Notes: a model not told the origin generated them from the sequence alone. A stretch of 43,331 nucleotides of DNA from an uncultured Vibrio sp. (GCF_947488985.1 NZ_CANLBV010000031.1:1-43331); one strand, 5' to 3'; counted from the stretch's first letter, positions 16,601 to 26,048 are shown. A program made the numbers and translations.

Positions 16601-18134
16601 TGTTGACCTGCTTAACAAGAGCAGCGAACTGAGCGAACAGTTGAAAGCGAAACTGGTTCAAGCGGAACAAGCACGAGCGAAAAGCCGTGATGGCTTGAAG
16701 CAAGCTCGCGAACAGATGAACCAGTACAACCAAGTATTGGCAGCACTGAAGAGCTCGCACCAAGCGAAGCAAGAGACTGTTCAAGAGTTCAAACAAGAGC
16801 TTCAAGAGTTCGGTGTAAACGCTGATGAAGGCGCTGAAGAACGCGCTGTACGTCGTCGTGACGAGCTTCAAGAGCGTCTACACACTTCTCGTAGCCGTAA
16901 GAGTGAATACGAGCGTACGATTACCTCAACCGAACTTGAGATGAAAGCGCTGGCTAAGCGTCTTAAGAAAGTACAGAAAGAGTACACAGAGCTTCGTACC
17001 TTCGTGGTTGCAGCCAAAGCAGGTTGGTGTTCAGTACTTCGCTTAGCTCGTGAAAATGACGTTGAACGTCGTCTACACAAGCGCGAACTGGCTTACCTAA
17101 CGGCTGGCGAACTTCGCTCAATGTCGGACAAATCACTAGGTGCACTGCGTTTGGCTGTGGCTGACAATGAAGACCTACGTGATTCACTGCGTCTATCGGA
17201 AGACAATGCGCATCCAGAGCGTAAGGTTCTGTTCTACATTGCGGTTTACCAACACCTTCGTGAGCGTATTCGCCAAGACATCATTCATACGGATGATCCG
17301 GTTGAAGCAATCGAAGAGATGGAAGTTGAGCTAGCTCGATTAACAGAAGAACTGACTCAGCGTGAAAACCGCCTAGCGATTAGCTCTGAGTCGGTAGCAA
17401 GCATCATTAAGAAGACGATTCAACGTGAGCAGAACCGTATTCGAATGCTCAACCAAGGCTTGTCGAACATTTACTTTGGTCAGGTTAAAGGCGTACGTCT
17501 GAATGTTAAGATCCGTGAAAGCCACGAGATCTTGCTATCAGGGCTAGCGACTCAACAAGAGCAGCATAAAGACTTATTTGAGACAACGCGCTTCACCTTC
17601 TCCGAAGCGATGGCGAAACTGTTCCAACGTGTCAACCCACATATCGACATGGGTCAACGTTCTCCTCAAGTTCTAGGTGAAGAGCTACTGGATTACCGTA
17701 ACTACCTAGAGCTAAGTGTGGAAGTTAACCGTGGCTCTGATGGTTGGCTACAAGCGGAATCGGGCGCTCTATCTACGGGTGAGGCTATCGGTACGGGTCA
17801 ATCTATCCTATTGATGGTTGTTCAGAGCTGGGAAGAAGAGTCACGTCGACTTCGTAGTAAAGACATCGTTCCATGTCGTTTGTTGTTCCTTGATGAAGCA
17901 GCACGTCTGGATGCGAAGTCTATCTCTACACTGTTTGAACTGTGTGACCGTCTAGGTATGCAACTTCTGATCGCAGCACCAGAGAACATTAGCCCTGAGA
18001 AAGGCACCACCTATAAACTGGTTCGTAAGGTATTTAAAGATCACGAGCACGTACACGTGGTTGGCCTGCGCGGTTTTGCTCAAAACAAAGCCACTTCTCC
18101 TGTGCAAGATCTACTTGAAGAAATTGAGCAATAG
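13674..18134 (+). CDS. mukB: Chromosome partition protein MukB (SMC-like ATPase)
   Basis: MukB is the SMC-like ATPase of the MukBEF condensin. It organises the chromosome by loop extrusion, and its hinge binds topoisomerase IV. At 1486 residues it equals the E. coli protein. The N-terminal head has Walker [10 protein letters not shown] at residues 34-42. Two long coiled-coil arms (about 240-640 and 790-1230) flank the hinge (about 650-780, including [19 protein letters not shown]). The C-terminal head carries the signature [12 protein letters not shown] and Walker [12 protein letters not shown] (1403-1413, with Asp1407 and Glu1408), so both ATP sites look functional. It is the last gene of the operon, starting within mukE after AGAAGGTGAAGC. 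Many short reading frames on the other strand across the coiled coil are shadows. Confidence 0.97.
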   Translation: MIERGKYQSLTMVNWNGFFARTFDIDGLVTTLSGGNGAGKSTTMAAFITALIPDQSLLHFRNTTEAGSSQSSRDKGLYGKLQPGACYAALDVINSRNQRLLFAVKLQQVAGRDKKVDIKPFVIQGLPSHVKPTDVLIQNVSDSHARVCQLNDVKAAVAQHEGAHFKAFSSIVDYHSQMFEYGVVPKKLRNSSDRSKFYRLIEASLYGGISSAITRSLRDYLLPQNGGVKKAFQDMESALRENRMTLEAIKTTQSDRDLFKHLITESTNYVAADYMRHANDRRNKLDQTMKFRGELFGSRETLLDQNNLLNRVQEELELLVEQESALEQDYQAASDHLQLVQTALRQQEKIARYSEDLEELNERLEEQVMVVEEAQERVLLAEEQATITEEEVDSLKTQLADYQQALDVQQTRALQYQQAVQALEKTKQLLGDDSITAESALTLVSELKAQQESSTQTLLSTKHKLDMSSAASAQFDKALSLVKSIVGDVERKEASYSAKQALEKGRNAKHVVENEQQWRAQHRDMARDVAQQRQAKELATEYQKQHNISLTDEAVFDEERERHAMQIETLEYAQEELREAKSEQRRVQQNHDQEIQKLESIAPAWITANDALEALRDQTEAELEDSQAVMTQMQQVLEDEKSQAVAKDQLATRRAELEQEIERLASPGGSNDPRLKGLADTLGGMLLSEIYDDITIGDAPYFSAMYGPARHAIVVSDLDGIKEKLIDLDDCPEDLYILEGDVDAFDDSSFNADELEGAVCVQLNDRQMRYSRFPEIPLFGRAAREQRLEKLREERDVVVENHAKAAFDSQKLNRLYQAFNSFVAKHLHVAFNADPEQALASIRDKRNQIVRSLAELDSKEQQQRSQLLQSKQALSALDKLAPMVRILEDETLAERLAELEAQLERLSEAKSYLNTHSKALTSLEQIVSALDADPEQFEALEAEYRQADNALQTLKGKVFALSDLIERRHYFAYADSVDLLNKSSELSEQLKAKLVQAEQARAKSRDGLKQAREQMNQYNQVLAALKSSHQAKQETVQEFKQELQEFGVNADEGAEERAVRRRDELQERLHTSRSRKSEYERTITSTELEMKALAKRLKKVQKEYTELRTFVVAAKAGWCSVLRLARENDVERRLHKRELAYLTAGELRSMSDKSLGALRLAVADNEDLRDSLRLSEDNAHPERKVLFYIAVYQHLRERIRQDIIHTDDPVEAIEEMEVELARLTEELTQRENRLAISSESVASIIKKTIQREQNRIRMLNQGLSNIYFGQVKGVRLNVKIRESHEILLSGLATQQEQHKDLFETTRFTFSEAMAKLFQRVNPHIDMGQRSPQVLGEELLDYRNYLELSVEVNRGSDGWLQAESGALSTGEAIGTGQSILLMVVQSWEEESRRLRSKDIVPCRLLFLDEAARLDAKSISTLFELCDRLGMQLLIAAPENISPEKGTTYKLVRKVFKDHEHVHVVGLRGFAQNKATSPVQDLLEEIEQ

Positions 18135-18218
18135 GCCCGATAGCGATATATCCTCGGGCGACTTAGCCTTGAGCTCATTATCAACATCAGTATCAATATA
18201 AATTTTAACATCAATTCC

Positions 18219-18245
18219 AAGCCCCTAACTATTAGGGGCTTAATT
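18219..18245 (+). terminator. Intrinsic terminator after mukB
   Basis: AAGCCCCTAA (18219-18228) pairs with TTAGGGGCTT (18232-18241) around CTA. The stem is perfect and GC-rich, but the following AATTG tail has few T residues, so efficiency may be moderate. Confidence 0.75.
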
Positions 18246-18326
18246 GTACCTTTAATTTGAACTGGTATAACCACTCACACTTTGTGGGTATTATCAATAA
18301 AATTTGTTTGAGGTCACACGCACAAA

Positions 18327-18377
18327 ACCATAATTAATGTATGGTAATGACTCGAATTTAATAATATTAATAATATT
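18327..18377. promoter_or_regulatory. Palindrome and tandem repeat upstream of the formate dehydrogenase gene
   Basis: ACCATAATTAATGTATGGT (18327-18345) is a 6-bp inverted repeat with a 7-bp centre, an operator-like form. Fifteen bases on, AATAATATT is repeated exactly twice (18360-18377). Both sit 66-116 bp before the start codon. The regulator is unknown. Confidence 0.35.
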
Positions 18378-18442
18378 GTATTACTTGAATTTTAATTATT
18401 GGATAACTCGCTGATGGGCGAAAGTAGAGGCAGGGCTTAGCT

Positions 18443-21400
18443 ATGATTCAAATCACGATTGATGGGAAATATCGAATTGTCGAACAAGGACAAACCGTTC
18501 TTGAGGCCACAAAAACATGTGGTTTGGACATTCCTTCTTTGTGTGGTTTGAATAAAACGGCGGACAAAGTACCCTGCGATCTATGTGTGGTCGAAGTCGA
18601 TGGGATCGGTCTAACCCGCTCTTGTGAACTCGAGGTGTCTAATGGATTGAACATTACCACTCAGTCAAAACAGCTGACCGTTCATCGACAAACTGCATTA
18701 AATCGAATCATGGCAGATCATTACGCCGACTGCGAAGCGCCTTGTCAAACGGCGTGCCCTGCGGGGGTCGATATCCAATCTTACCTGTATCATATCGCTC
18801 AAAATGATCACATTAAAGCAATCGAGGTGATCAAAAAAACATTACCCATGCCATTGTCGATTGGTCGTGTATGTCCTGCCTTTTGTGAAACTGAATGCCG
18901 TCGAAATCTTGTCGATGACTCGATTGCGATTCGTCAGCTTAAGCGCCATGCTGCCGATGCGGATCTATCCGCTCAAGAAAGCTACACGCCAGAGAAGAAA
19001 CCAAGCAAAGGTAAGCGGATTGCGGTTGTCGGCAGTGGTCCCGGCGGCCTTACGGCAGGTTATTACCTCTCTAATGAGGGCTATGACGTTAGCGTTTATG
19101 AGTCGATGCCTAAAGCGGGCGGTTGGCTGCGTTACGGTATTCCTGAATACCGTTTACCTAAATCGATTCTAGACAAAGAAATCGAGTTAATGTGTCGCAA
19201 CGGGATGTCGGTAGAGTGCGATAAAAAGCTCGGCGTTGATTTTACACTGTCTGATTTAAGCAATGACTTCGATGCAGTTTGTCTTGCGGTCGGCGCATCA
19301 CAAGCGGTTGAAATGAACTACCCGGGCAGTGAGCTTGGCGGTTGCTATTTAGGCGTCGATTATCTGAAAGACTATGTCACCGATCAGCGTTTTACTACTG
19401 GCAAAAAAGTGGCTGTGATCGGCGGTGGTAACACAGCAATTGATTGTGCTCGAACAGCGGTTCGTGATGGGGCGGATACCACGCTGATTTATCGTCGTAC
19501 CCGAGATGAAATGCCAGCTGAAGATTACGAAATCGAAGAAGCAGAACATGAAGGGGTCAAGTTCCACTTCTTGACTAATCCAGCAGAAAACATCGCTGAT
19601 GAAAATGGCCATGTAGCAGAAATTCGATTAGAGCGTATGGCATTAGGCCCGGCAGATGCCTCAGGTCGTCGCAGCCCTAAGCCGACGGGTGAGTTCTTTG
19701 TTGAGGCGTTTGATACCGTTATTGCTGCGGTGTCACAAAAGCCTGATTTGAGTTTTATGGACAATGAAGCGATAGAGATCCCACTGACACGTTGGAACAC
19801 CGCTGATGCCAATCCGCAAACTATGCACTCGGGAACGGGTAATATCTTCAGTATTGGTGACTTCCGACGTGGTCCTGCCACGGCAGTGGAAGCTGTCGGT
19901 GATGGACGCATTGCCGCGCAAGCGATCGATCGTTTCTTCAATGGTGATATGGATAACATTCCGGTTAAGCCGTTTAACTCAAGAAAGCATAAACAGCTCA
20001 AAGCCGTAGATCCTAAGCAGTACCAATCCATTCAGCGCATGGCACGTAAGATCATGCCAGAACTCACGCCCGAGCAGCGTGAGCAAAGCTTCGATGAAGT
20101 TGAAACTGGGTTTGATAACGTAGATGCCATTGCCGAAGCTGCAAGGTGTCTAGAGTGTGGCTGTCAAGCCAATACCGACTGCGACCTGCGAGAGTACTCG
20201 ACCGAGTACAAAGCAACGCAAACTCATCCAGAGTACAAAATTGATGTGGCTTCGCATGAGAGCTGGCAGGCGATTCGTGCTCAAGAAGCCAAGACTGACT
20301 CAATAAGACAAAAATTTGAAGTTGATGATAGCTCTGAATTCATAGTCTTTGATGCCAACCGCTGTATCAGCTGTGGTCAGTGCATCCAAGCGTGTCGTGA
20401 GCAGAATGTTCACGGAGTTCTTAGCTTCATGAATCAGGCCGATGGAAAACCAGCATCAAGGCCTGAGTGTCGACCTAATTTTGGCGCGAATAAGACCTTA
20501 ATGGGCGACTCCAAATGTGTGCAATGTGGCTCGTGTGTTCAGGCGTGTCCAACCGGTGCTATGGTCGATGCTCGAGATAGAAAACAAGGTGACACAGACG
20601 TACTGAAAAAAGTTGATACCATCTGTACCTACTGCGGCGTGGGTTGCAAGCTCACCATGCATGTTGATGAGAGTAAGAATAAAATCCGCTATATCGAAGG
20701 CGGTGATTCTCCGGTTAATGAAGGTATGTTGTGCGTTAAAGGCCGTTTCGGATTCGACTTTGTCAGCAGTGATGCCCGTTTGACTACACCATTGATTCGA
20801 AAGGACGGCTGGTTGCAACCTGCGACTTGGGAGCAAGCGATTAAACTCATTGCTGAGAAGTTTACAGTCATCAAGCAAGGCTTTGGTAGCCATGCACTGG
20901 CAGGCTTCTCGTCGGCGAAAACCACCAACGAAGATAATTATGCCTTCCAAAAATTTATTCGCCGTGAGTTGGGTACCAACAACGTCGATCACTGTGCTCG
21001 ACTTTGCCATGCTTCAACGGTAACTGGTTTAGAAGCTTCGCTGGGTAGCGGCGCGATGACCAATGATATTCCAAGCATCAAGCACTCAGACGTGATCTTT
21101 ATTATTGGCTCAGATACGACTTCAGCACACCCAATTATCGGCTCACACATCAAGCAAGCGGTGAGGAAGGGGGGAGCACGACTTATTGTCGCGGATCCAA
21201 AACGCATTGATATTGCTGACCATGCTGAACTTTATTTGGCACATCGACCGGGTACCGATGTAATGCTGATTAATGGTGTGATGCAGCAGATCATCAAGCA
21301 TGGTTGGTATGACCAAGAGTATATCGAAGATCGTGTAGACGGCTTTGATACCTTACTTCAAGAGGTGATGTCACCAAGTTATTCGCTCGATAAAGTGGAA

Positions 21401-22672
21401 TTGGTAACGGGTGTTAAAGCCGACGATATCTTCGCCATGGCGCGCATGATCGGTACTGCAGAACGCACGGCGGTGTATTACTCAATGGGGATTACGCAAC
21501 ATACCACTGGGCACGATAACGTTCGCTCAATCGCTAACCTGCAGCTGTTGTGTGGCAACATCGGTATTGAGGGCGGTGGTATTAACCCATTGCGCGGTCA
21601 ATCCAATGTTCAGGGAGCATGCGACATGGGCGCTCTACCAAACAATCTTCCAGGTTATCAGAAAGTGTATAACCCTATGGTTCGTCAAAAGTTTGCAATG
21701 GAGTGGGGCATTTCTGAATTACCAGCAGATACAGGCTTAACGCTCACCGAAATTATTGACGGAGCGTGTCAGAGACAGGTTCGTGGTCTATACGTGATGG
21801 GCGAAAACCCAGTATTGAGTGATCCGAATCAAGCACACGTCATTGAAGGGCTTGAAGCATTAGACTTCCTTGTGGTCCAAGACATCTTCTTAACGGAGAC
21901 GGCGCAGTATGCCGATGTAGTTCTGCCGTCTTGTTCCTTTGCTGAAAAATCGGGTCACTTTACTAATACCGAGCGACGTGTTCAGCGTATCAACCCAGCG
22001 GTAAACCCACCCGGTGAAGCAAAAGAAGACTGGGTGATTATCCAATTACTAGCGAATGCGATGGGCGGTGGTTGGAGCTACGATTCGGTTGCGGACATTA
22101 CCAATGAGATTGCTCGCGTCACCCCGCAATACGCTGGTTTACGTTGGGAAAACATAACGGTCAATGGCGTGCAATGGCCAAGTAATAATAACAACCCTGA
22201 CGGTACCCGTATAATGCACCAGACTCAGTTCACTCGTGGACGAGGCCAAATGGAAGCGATCCCATTTCGATATGCGGCAGAGCTGCCAGATCGTGAGTAC
22301 CCATTAGTGTTAACGACAGGGCGAGTATTAGAGCAGTTCCACACCGGAACCATGACACGTAAAACCAAAGGGCTTGATAATTTGGCTGGGCCACGTGCCA
22401 TGGTCAGTGTTGATGATGCCGAAGCGTTAGGAATCTCTAACGGTCAGAGGTTAAAAGTATCGACACGTCGCGGAGAAATTGAAATCGCGGCATTTGTCAC
22501 TAAGAGAATGCAAAAGGGTGTGGTGTTTATTCCATTCCACTTTGTTGAATCACCCGTTAACCGTTTGACGACCACAGCGACGGATCCGCATGCCAAGATC
22601 CCAGAGTTTAAGGTAGCAGCGGTACGCATCGACCCTATTTGCGAGCCTGAAGCGGAAGCAGCAGAGGCTTAG
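18443..22672 (+). CDS. Formate dehydrogenase alpha subunit fused to an NAD(P)-binding flavin oxidoreductase
   Basis: A 1409-residue cytoplasmic protein (no signal peptide). Residues 1-80 form a 2Fe-2S ferredoxin domain (Cys34, 45, 48, 61). Residues 90-185 form a GltD/dihydropyrimidine dehydrogenase type Fe-S domain (Cys97, 101, 105, 144, 148, 152). Residues 190-510 form a two-dinucleotide oxidoreductase with FAD motif GSGPGG (197-202) and NAD(P) motif GGGNTAIDCAR (327-337). Further clusters follow: Cys569/572/574/580, Cys641/644/647/651 and Cys692/695/698/702. The C-terminal half is a molybdopterin FdhF-like domain with Cys728/731/735/764 for a 4Fe-4S cluster. ARLCH there gives Cys855 as likely Mo or W ligand and His856, so cysteine replaces selenocysteine. 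It ends in a MopB-CT domain. The layout suggests direct electron transfer between NAD(P)H and formate/CO2. Other molybdopterin oxidoreductases remain possible. The gene is single, between two terminators. Confidence 0.88.
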   Translation: MIQITIDGKYRIVEQGQTVLEATKTCGLDIPSLCGLNKTADKVPCDLCVVEVDGIGLTRSCELEVSNGLNITTQSKQLTVHRQTALNRIMADHYADCEAPCQTACPAGVDIQSYLYHIAQNDHIKAIEVIKKTLPMPLSIGRVCPAFCETECRRNLVDDSIAIRQLKRHAADADLSAQESYTPEKKPSKGKRIAVVGSGPGGLTAGYYLSNEGYDVSVYESMPKAGGWLRYGIPEYRLPKSILDKEIELMCRNGMSVECDKKLGVDFTLSDLSNDFDAVCLAVGASQAVEMNYPGSELGGCYLGVDYLKDYVTDQRFTTGKKVAVIGGGNTAIDCARTAVRDGADTTLIYRRTRDEMPAEDYEIEEAEHEGVKFHFLTNPAENIADENGHVAEIRLERMALGPADASGRRSPKPTGEFFVEAFDTVIAAVSQKPDLSFMDNEAIEIPLTRWNTADANPQTMHSGTGNIFSIGDFRRGPATAVEAVGDGRIAAQAIDRFFNGDMDNIPVKPFNSRKHKQLKAVDPKQYQSIQRMARKIMPELTPEQREQSFDEVETGFDNVDAIAEAARCLECGCQANTDCDLREYSTEYKATQTHPEYKIDVASHESWQAIRAQEAKTDSIRQKFEVDDSSEFIVFDANRCISCGQCIQACREQNVHGVLSFMNQADGKPASRPECRPNFGANKTLMGDSKCVQCGSCVQACPTGAMVDARDRKQGDTDVLKKVDTICTYCGVGCKLTMHVDESKNKIRYIEGGDSPVNEGMLCVKGRFGFDFVSSDARLTTPLIRKDGWLQPATWEQAIKLIAEKFTVIKQGFGSHALAGFSSAKTTNEDNYAFQKFIRRELGTNNVDHCARLCHASTVTGLEASLGSGAMTNDIPSIKHSDVIFIIGSDTTSAHPIIGSHIKQAVRKGGARLIVADPKRIDIADHAELYLAHRPGTDVMLINGVMQQIIKHGWYDQEYIEDRVDGFDTLLQEVMSPSYSLDKVELVTGVKADDIFAMARMIGTAERTAVYYSMGITQHTTGHDNVRSIANLQLLCGNIGIEGGGINPLRGQSNVQGACDMGALPNNLPGYQKVYNPMVRQKFAMEWGISELPADTGLTLTEIIDGACQRQVRGLYVMGENPVLSDPNQAHVIEGLEALDFLVVQDIFLTETAQYADVVLPSCSFAEKSGHFTNTERRVQRINPAVNPPGEAKEDWVIIQLLANAMGGGWSYDSVADITNEIARVTPQYAGLRWENITVNGVQWPSNNNNPDGTRIMHQTQFTRGRGQMEAIPFRYAAELPDREYPLVLTTGRVLEQFHTGTMTRKTKGLDNLAGPRAMVSVDDAEALGISNGQRLKVSTRRGEIEIAAFVTKRMQKGVVFIPFHFVESPVNRLTTTATDPHAKIPEFKVAAVRIDPICEPEAEAAEA

Positions 22673-22706
22673 TCAAATTAGCTAGGTGAAGACGGCAGGC
22701 ATTAAA

Positions 22707-22740
22707 AAGCCGCGTAATCTCAGAGTTATGCGGCTTTTTT
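22707..22740. terminator. Bidirectional terminator between convergent genes
   Basis: AAGCCGC (22707-22713) pairs with GCGGCTT (22730-22736), with further weak pairing inside. T runs occur on both sides (TTTTTT at 22735-22740; five A at 22704-22708). It serves the formate dehydrogenase gene and the minus-strand ATP-grasp gene that ends at 22795. Confidence 0.9.
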
Positions 22741-22794
22741 ATTGAGCTAGATTCGGCATAAATGACTTGGTCAGCAGCTCAGTTTTTGATCGAG

Positions 22795-23775
22795 TTAGCT
22801 TTGAACGATTTCGTTCCCGTGAACGCCAAACTGTTGGGCTGCGTAGGCAACGCGCTCAGCCGGTTTCGGGTATTCAGCGGGTGTGCCAAGGTTTTCAATA
22901 TGGTGCAAACGAGGCAATAATCCTGCGCCATTAGCTATCTGGATTGCTAAGCCTGGGCGAGCATTGAGCTCCAGTACCATAGGGCCTTCTTCTTGGTCTA
23001 AAACCATGTCAGTACCCATGTAACCAAGGCTTGTCATCTCCCATGCACTAGATGCAAGAGTCAGCAGTTTTTCCCAATGAGGGACTTGCAGTAACGCAAG
23101 CTCTTTATCTGTGTCCGGGTGATGAGTGACAGGTTGATCAAACTGAACGGCACGAACGGCTTTACCCGTTGCGATGCAAATACCCACACCTACAGCGCCT
23201 TGGTGTAAGTTGGCTTTACCATCAGAGGCAGAAGTGGACAGGCGCATCATCGCCATTACAGGGTAGCCTTTGAATACGATGATTCGTACGTCTGGCACAC
23301 CTTCGTAACTAAAGCCGTCAAAACACTCGTCAAATTTGATCAGGTTTTCAACCACAGCGACGTCATTCTTGCCACCCAGTGAGAAAAGGCCCGCGAGCGC
23401 ATTACTGATATGACGCTCGACGTCCTCCTCGTTAATGGTTGAGCCAGAAGGCTTAGTATAGACGCCATCTTTGTGAGAAGTGATCACAAGGATACCTTTA
23501 CCACCGCTGCCTTGAGCTGGTTTGATTACAAAGCCCGGCCACTCTTTAACCATCTTGTGAATGGTTTTTACTTCAGCTTGGTGACCGATAACGCCGATGA
23601 GCTTAGGCACAGTTGCACCAGCTTGCTCTGCGATGATCTTAGTCTTTAGCTTGTCATCAACTAATGGGTACTTGGAACGATCATTGTAGCGACCAATGTA
23701 GCTATGGTTGCGTTTGTTCATTCCCATTATGCCTTTGTCTTTCAACTGAAACGGCGAAGTAAACTGATCAAACAT
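22795..23775 (-). CDS. RimK-like ATP-grasp ligase (alpha-L-glutamate ligase-related)
   Basis: A 326-residue ATP-grasp enzyme of the alpha-L-glutamate ligase-like family, cytoplasmic. The ATP-binding loop is FVIKPAQGSGGKG (Lys85, glycine loop 89-94). A second nucleotide contact is VVENLIKF. The metal-binding end of the active site is VLELNARPGL (about 268-276) with Glu and Asn in place, so it should be catalytic. Such enzymes form an amide or peptide bond by way of an acyl phosphate; the substrate is unknown. It is the third gene of a tight operon, starting 3 bp after the 7TM gene. The order retropepsin lipoprotein, inactive transglutaminase/7TM protein, ATP-grasp is, from memory, conserved in many proteobacteria and has been proposed to make or process a peptide at the envelope. 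Confidence 0.88.
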   Translation of the reverse strand: MFDQFTSPFQLKDKGIMGMNKRNHSYIGRYNDRSKYPLVDDKLKTKIIAEQAGATVPKLIGVIGHQAEVKTIHKMVKEWPGFVIKPAQGSGGKGILVITSHKDGVYTKPSGSTINEEDVERHISNALAGLFSLGGKNDVAVVENLIKFDECFDGFSYEGVPDVRIIVFKGYPVMAMMRLSTSASDGKANLHQGAVGVGICIATGKAVRAVQFDQPVTHHPDTDKELALLQVPHWEKLLTLASSAWEMTSLGYMGTDMVLDQEEGPMVLELNARPGLAIQIANGAGLLPRLHHIENLGTPAEYPKPAERVAYAAQQFGVHGNEIVQS

Positions 23776-23778
23776 AAC

Positions 23779-25284
23779 TTAGTCCTCCGTTAGCGGTTTA
23801 AAGCGACGAAGCTCGGTTAGACGGTAGCCTGTGTAGTTACCTAGTAACAAGATGGTCGCTAGGATAACCAGTTGTAGACCGATAAAGTTAAACGTTAAGT
23901 GTTGAATAAACGGGTTAGTCATACTCAGGTAAATAAGAACCGCAGTAAATAGAGAGCCACCACCTTGCAGTGCAACCTCTTTTGCACCTTCTTCTTCCCA
24001 TAGAATAGACATACGTTCAATAGTCCAAGATAGGATAATCATTGGGAAGAAGGTAATTGATAGCCCTTCAGTTAAGCCGACTTTAAACGCGACCACGGTA
24101 AACACAGAGATAATCATGATTACCGTAATGATCACGGCAGATATCCTGGCTACCAGTAGCAGGTTGAGCTTAGACAAGTAACTTCGAATAATCAGACCCG
24201 TACCAACGATCAGTAGGAAACCGACAATACCCGTAATTAATTGAGTTTGAACAAAGGCCACCGCAATTAAAACAGGCATGAAAGTACCAGAGGTTTTCAA
24301 GCCAATGATGACACGTAAGAATACAACAATAAGTGCACCGATAGGGATCAGCATGATGGTTTTAAACATCGCTTGCTCTTCTAGCGGTAAGCTGTGAATC
24401 GATAGGTTTAACAGTTGGTCGGCAGAAACTTTGCTATTGGTTGCTTCCGTCGGAGAAACCTCTTGAGCAATCATAGAGAAGTGAACTTTACTGTTCTTAC
24501 CACCCACAACATCCAATAGGGAGATGTTCGACTCATCCCAAATCAGTAGGTTAGTATGAAGTTGCTGCTCACTTGATTCTGGTGAGAACAAAATCCACTG
24601 GTCATTATCCCAAATTTGGTTCATTTGCTGGATAGACTGGCGACGACGACCATCTTCTAGCTCAATAACACCAACCACTTTGTTGTGGATGTCTGCCGCT
24701 GAAAGTAGTTTGTGTATTGCTTCCACCTTACTCATGCTATTTAAGAGCAGCGCTGAGTTTTGGCTGTCTGGATCATTGAGTGTCTTGATCAGTTCGCGAG
24801 TGAAAGTTTGGTTGTCTGCTGAGCGCTTGGTTGCTTGAACAATCAAGGCCAATGCTGCCGCTTCTTCTGGGCCATCAAAGCTTGGTTTTACTACCTCACC
24901 TTGAGGTGGTATAGCGTCCACTTTCGCTTGGTTATCTACTAGGAATTGAGTCTTATAGTATATGGTTTGCGGGCCATCAGCGTGACGAATAGACCATTCA
25001 GCCCGGCGACCTGACTCAGTATTCAAGTATGAAATGCCGTAGCCTGGCGACGACGCGGATTCGCCAATAAGGGTGAAATTAGACTGAGTGTGAGGAGCCG
25101 CTAAGGACACTTTGGCTTCTTTACCAATCGCATTGAACTCGATACGAGCTTCGATGTCCCAAACCTGCCTAGTTTCCCCTGGAGTCCAAGGCACACCGTA
25201 GGTGGTATGCCTAAAGATACTGAGTGTTATACCTGCCACAATGAGCAGGAAAATCGAGATATAAAATGGAATTCTTGACGTCAT
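23779..25284 (-). CDS. Inactive transglutaminase domain fused to a seven-helix membrane domain
   Basis: A 501-residue membrane protein. A first helix (about residues 7-25) is followed by a periplasmic region (26-300). That region includes a transglutaminase-like segment with TKRSADNQTFTRELIKTLND and HNKVVGVIELEDGRR, but no clear Cys-His-Asp triad. This agrees with the family name inactive transglutaminase. Residues about 305-490 form some seven hydrophobic helices, including MFKTIMLIPIGALIVVFLRV and GTFMPVLIAVAFV. It may present or sense a peptide in the periplasm while joining the cytosolic ligase to the lipoprotein protease. It lies 17 bp after the lipoprotein gene and 3 bp before the ligase gene. 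The function is inferred from neighbours only. Confidence 0.85.
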   Translation of the reverse strand: MTSRIPFYISIFLLIVAGITLSIFRHTTYGVPWTPGETRQVWDIEARIEFNAIGKEAKVSLAAPHTQSNFTLIGESASSPGYGISYLNTESGRRAEWSIRHADGPQTIYYKTQFLVDNQAKVDAIPPQGEVVKPSFDGPEEAAALALIVQATKRSADNQTFTRELIKTLNDPDSQNSALLLNSMSKVEAIHKLLSAADIHNKVVGVIELEDGRRRQSIQQMNQIWDNDQWILFSPESSEQQLHTNLLIWDESNISLLDVVGGKNSKVHFSMIAQEVSPTEATNSKVSADQLLNLSIHSLPLEEQAMFKTIMLIPIGALIVVFLRVIIGLKTSGTFMPVLIAVAFVQTQLITGIVGFLLIVGTGLIIRSYLSKLNLLLVARISAVIITVIMIISVFTVVAFKVGLTEGLSITFFPMIILSWTIERMSILWEEEGAKEVALQGGGSLFTAVLIYLSMTNPFIQHLTFNFIGLQLVILATILLLGNYTGYRLTELRRFKPLTED

Positions 25285-25301
25285 AGCTAACCCTATTCTT
25301 G

Positions 25302-26048
25302 TTATTTGGCTTCCGTTTGTACGTACTGTTTACTTACATCCACTAATGCAATGTCTTTAATAAATTCGCGTCCCAGTAATACAGGGTGACTCATTTGAGA
25401 GCGATCCGCCAATGTAAATTGCGCTTTTTCATGGATTTTTCCAACTTTGACCCACAATTCGATCACCGCTCGACGTTCTGCTTGTTCACCGGTAGCCTGA
25501 CGAATTTTTACGTAGCGTAGAACCGGTGCTTCAATCCATTTCTGGTCTTCAGTTGCTTGTGCTTTATCAACTAAATGGAACTTGATCCATTTTTTACCGT
25601 CACGCTCAAATTCCTTGATGTCGACTGCGTTTAGAGAAGAGGTGGTCGCGCCTGTATCTACACGAGCATCAAAACTCTGATTGATTGAATCTATCAGCAC
25701 TTTTTCGATTCCGCCCAGCACCGTCGGCTGTTCAGGTGTTGTCGTGACTGGAGCTATGACTGCTGCGACAACAGGTTCTTCTTCTTTTAACGTTTCAACT
25801 TCTTGCTTTTCGATGGTGGTTAAATGGACATCAAGCTGTTTAGATAACGTAATGATTTCTTCTTCTAAGCTTTCGATATAATCACTCTGATTACTGAGTT
25901 GCAGCTCAAGGTTTTGCACCTTATTGGCGATGTTTGTCTCTGAACGGTTAATTGCGTCGAGAGTTTCCTGGTGGTAGGCAGCACCGTTGGTGAGGGTACA
26001 GCCAGAGAGCAAACCAACCGCCACTATTGGCGATAATCGCTTAAACAT
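25302..26048 (-). CDS. Retropepsin-like aspartic protease lipoprotein (DUF785/RimB family)
   Basis: A 248-residue predicted lipoprotein. The signal peptide ends in the lipobox LSGC with Cys17 as lipid anchor and Thr18 at +2, suggesting outer-membrane sorting. Residues about 28-85 form a coiled coil, and 88-108 a linker rich in V, T, P and E. Residues 110-248 match the DUF785 fold, with catalytic DTGA at 131-134 and the second conserved block HPVLLGREFI. One DTG per chain implies an active dimer, as in retroviral proteases. The family is often labelled ATP-dependent zinc protease, which the DTGA motif does not support. The start at 26048 is preferred (AAAGG 7 nt upstream) over an extension to 26105 that would destroy the signal peptide. 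First gene of the operon. Confidence 0.87.
   Translation of the reverse strand: MFKRLSPIVAVGLLSGCTLTNGAAYHQETLDAINRSETNIANKVQNLELQLSNQSDYIESLEEEIITLSKQLDVHLTTIEKQEVETLKEEEPVVAAVIAPVTTTPEQPTVLGGIEKVLIDSINQSFDARVDTGATTSSLNAVDIKEFERDGKKWIKFHLVDKAQATEDQKWIEAPVLRYVKIRQATGEQAERRAVIELWVKVGKIHEKAQFTLADRSQMSHPVLLGREFIKDIALVDVSKQYVQTEAK

Larger units (their letters stand above)
18135..18442 (+). other. mukB to formate dehydrogenase spacer
   Basis: These 308 bp hold no gene. They contain the mukB terminator (18219-18245), an interrupted palindrome ACCATA-N7-TATGGT (18327-18345), and a tandem 9-bp repeat AATAATATT twice (18360-18377). An AT-rich stretch follows, likely to carry the promoter of the next gene. 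I find no clear FNR or ModE site. Confidence 0.5.

Noticed and set aside
19525..20031. 168-codon minus-strand frame within the formate dehydrogenase gene, and similar ones nearby
   Set aside because: Antisense to a strongly conserved FAD/NAD(P) domain; products rich in Ser and Ala without motifs.
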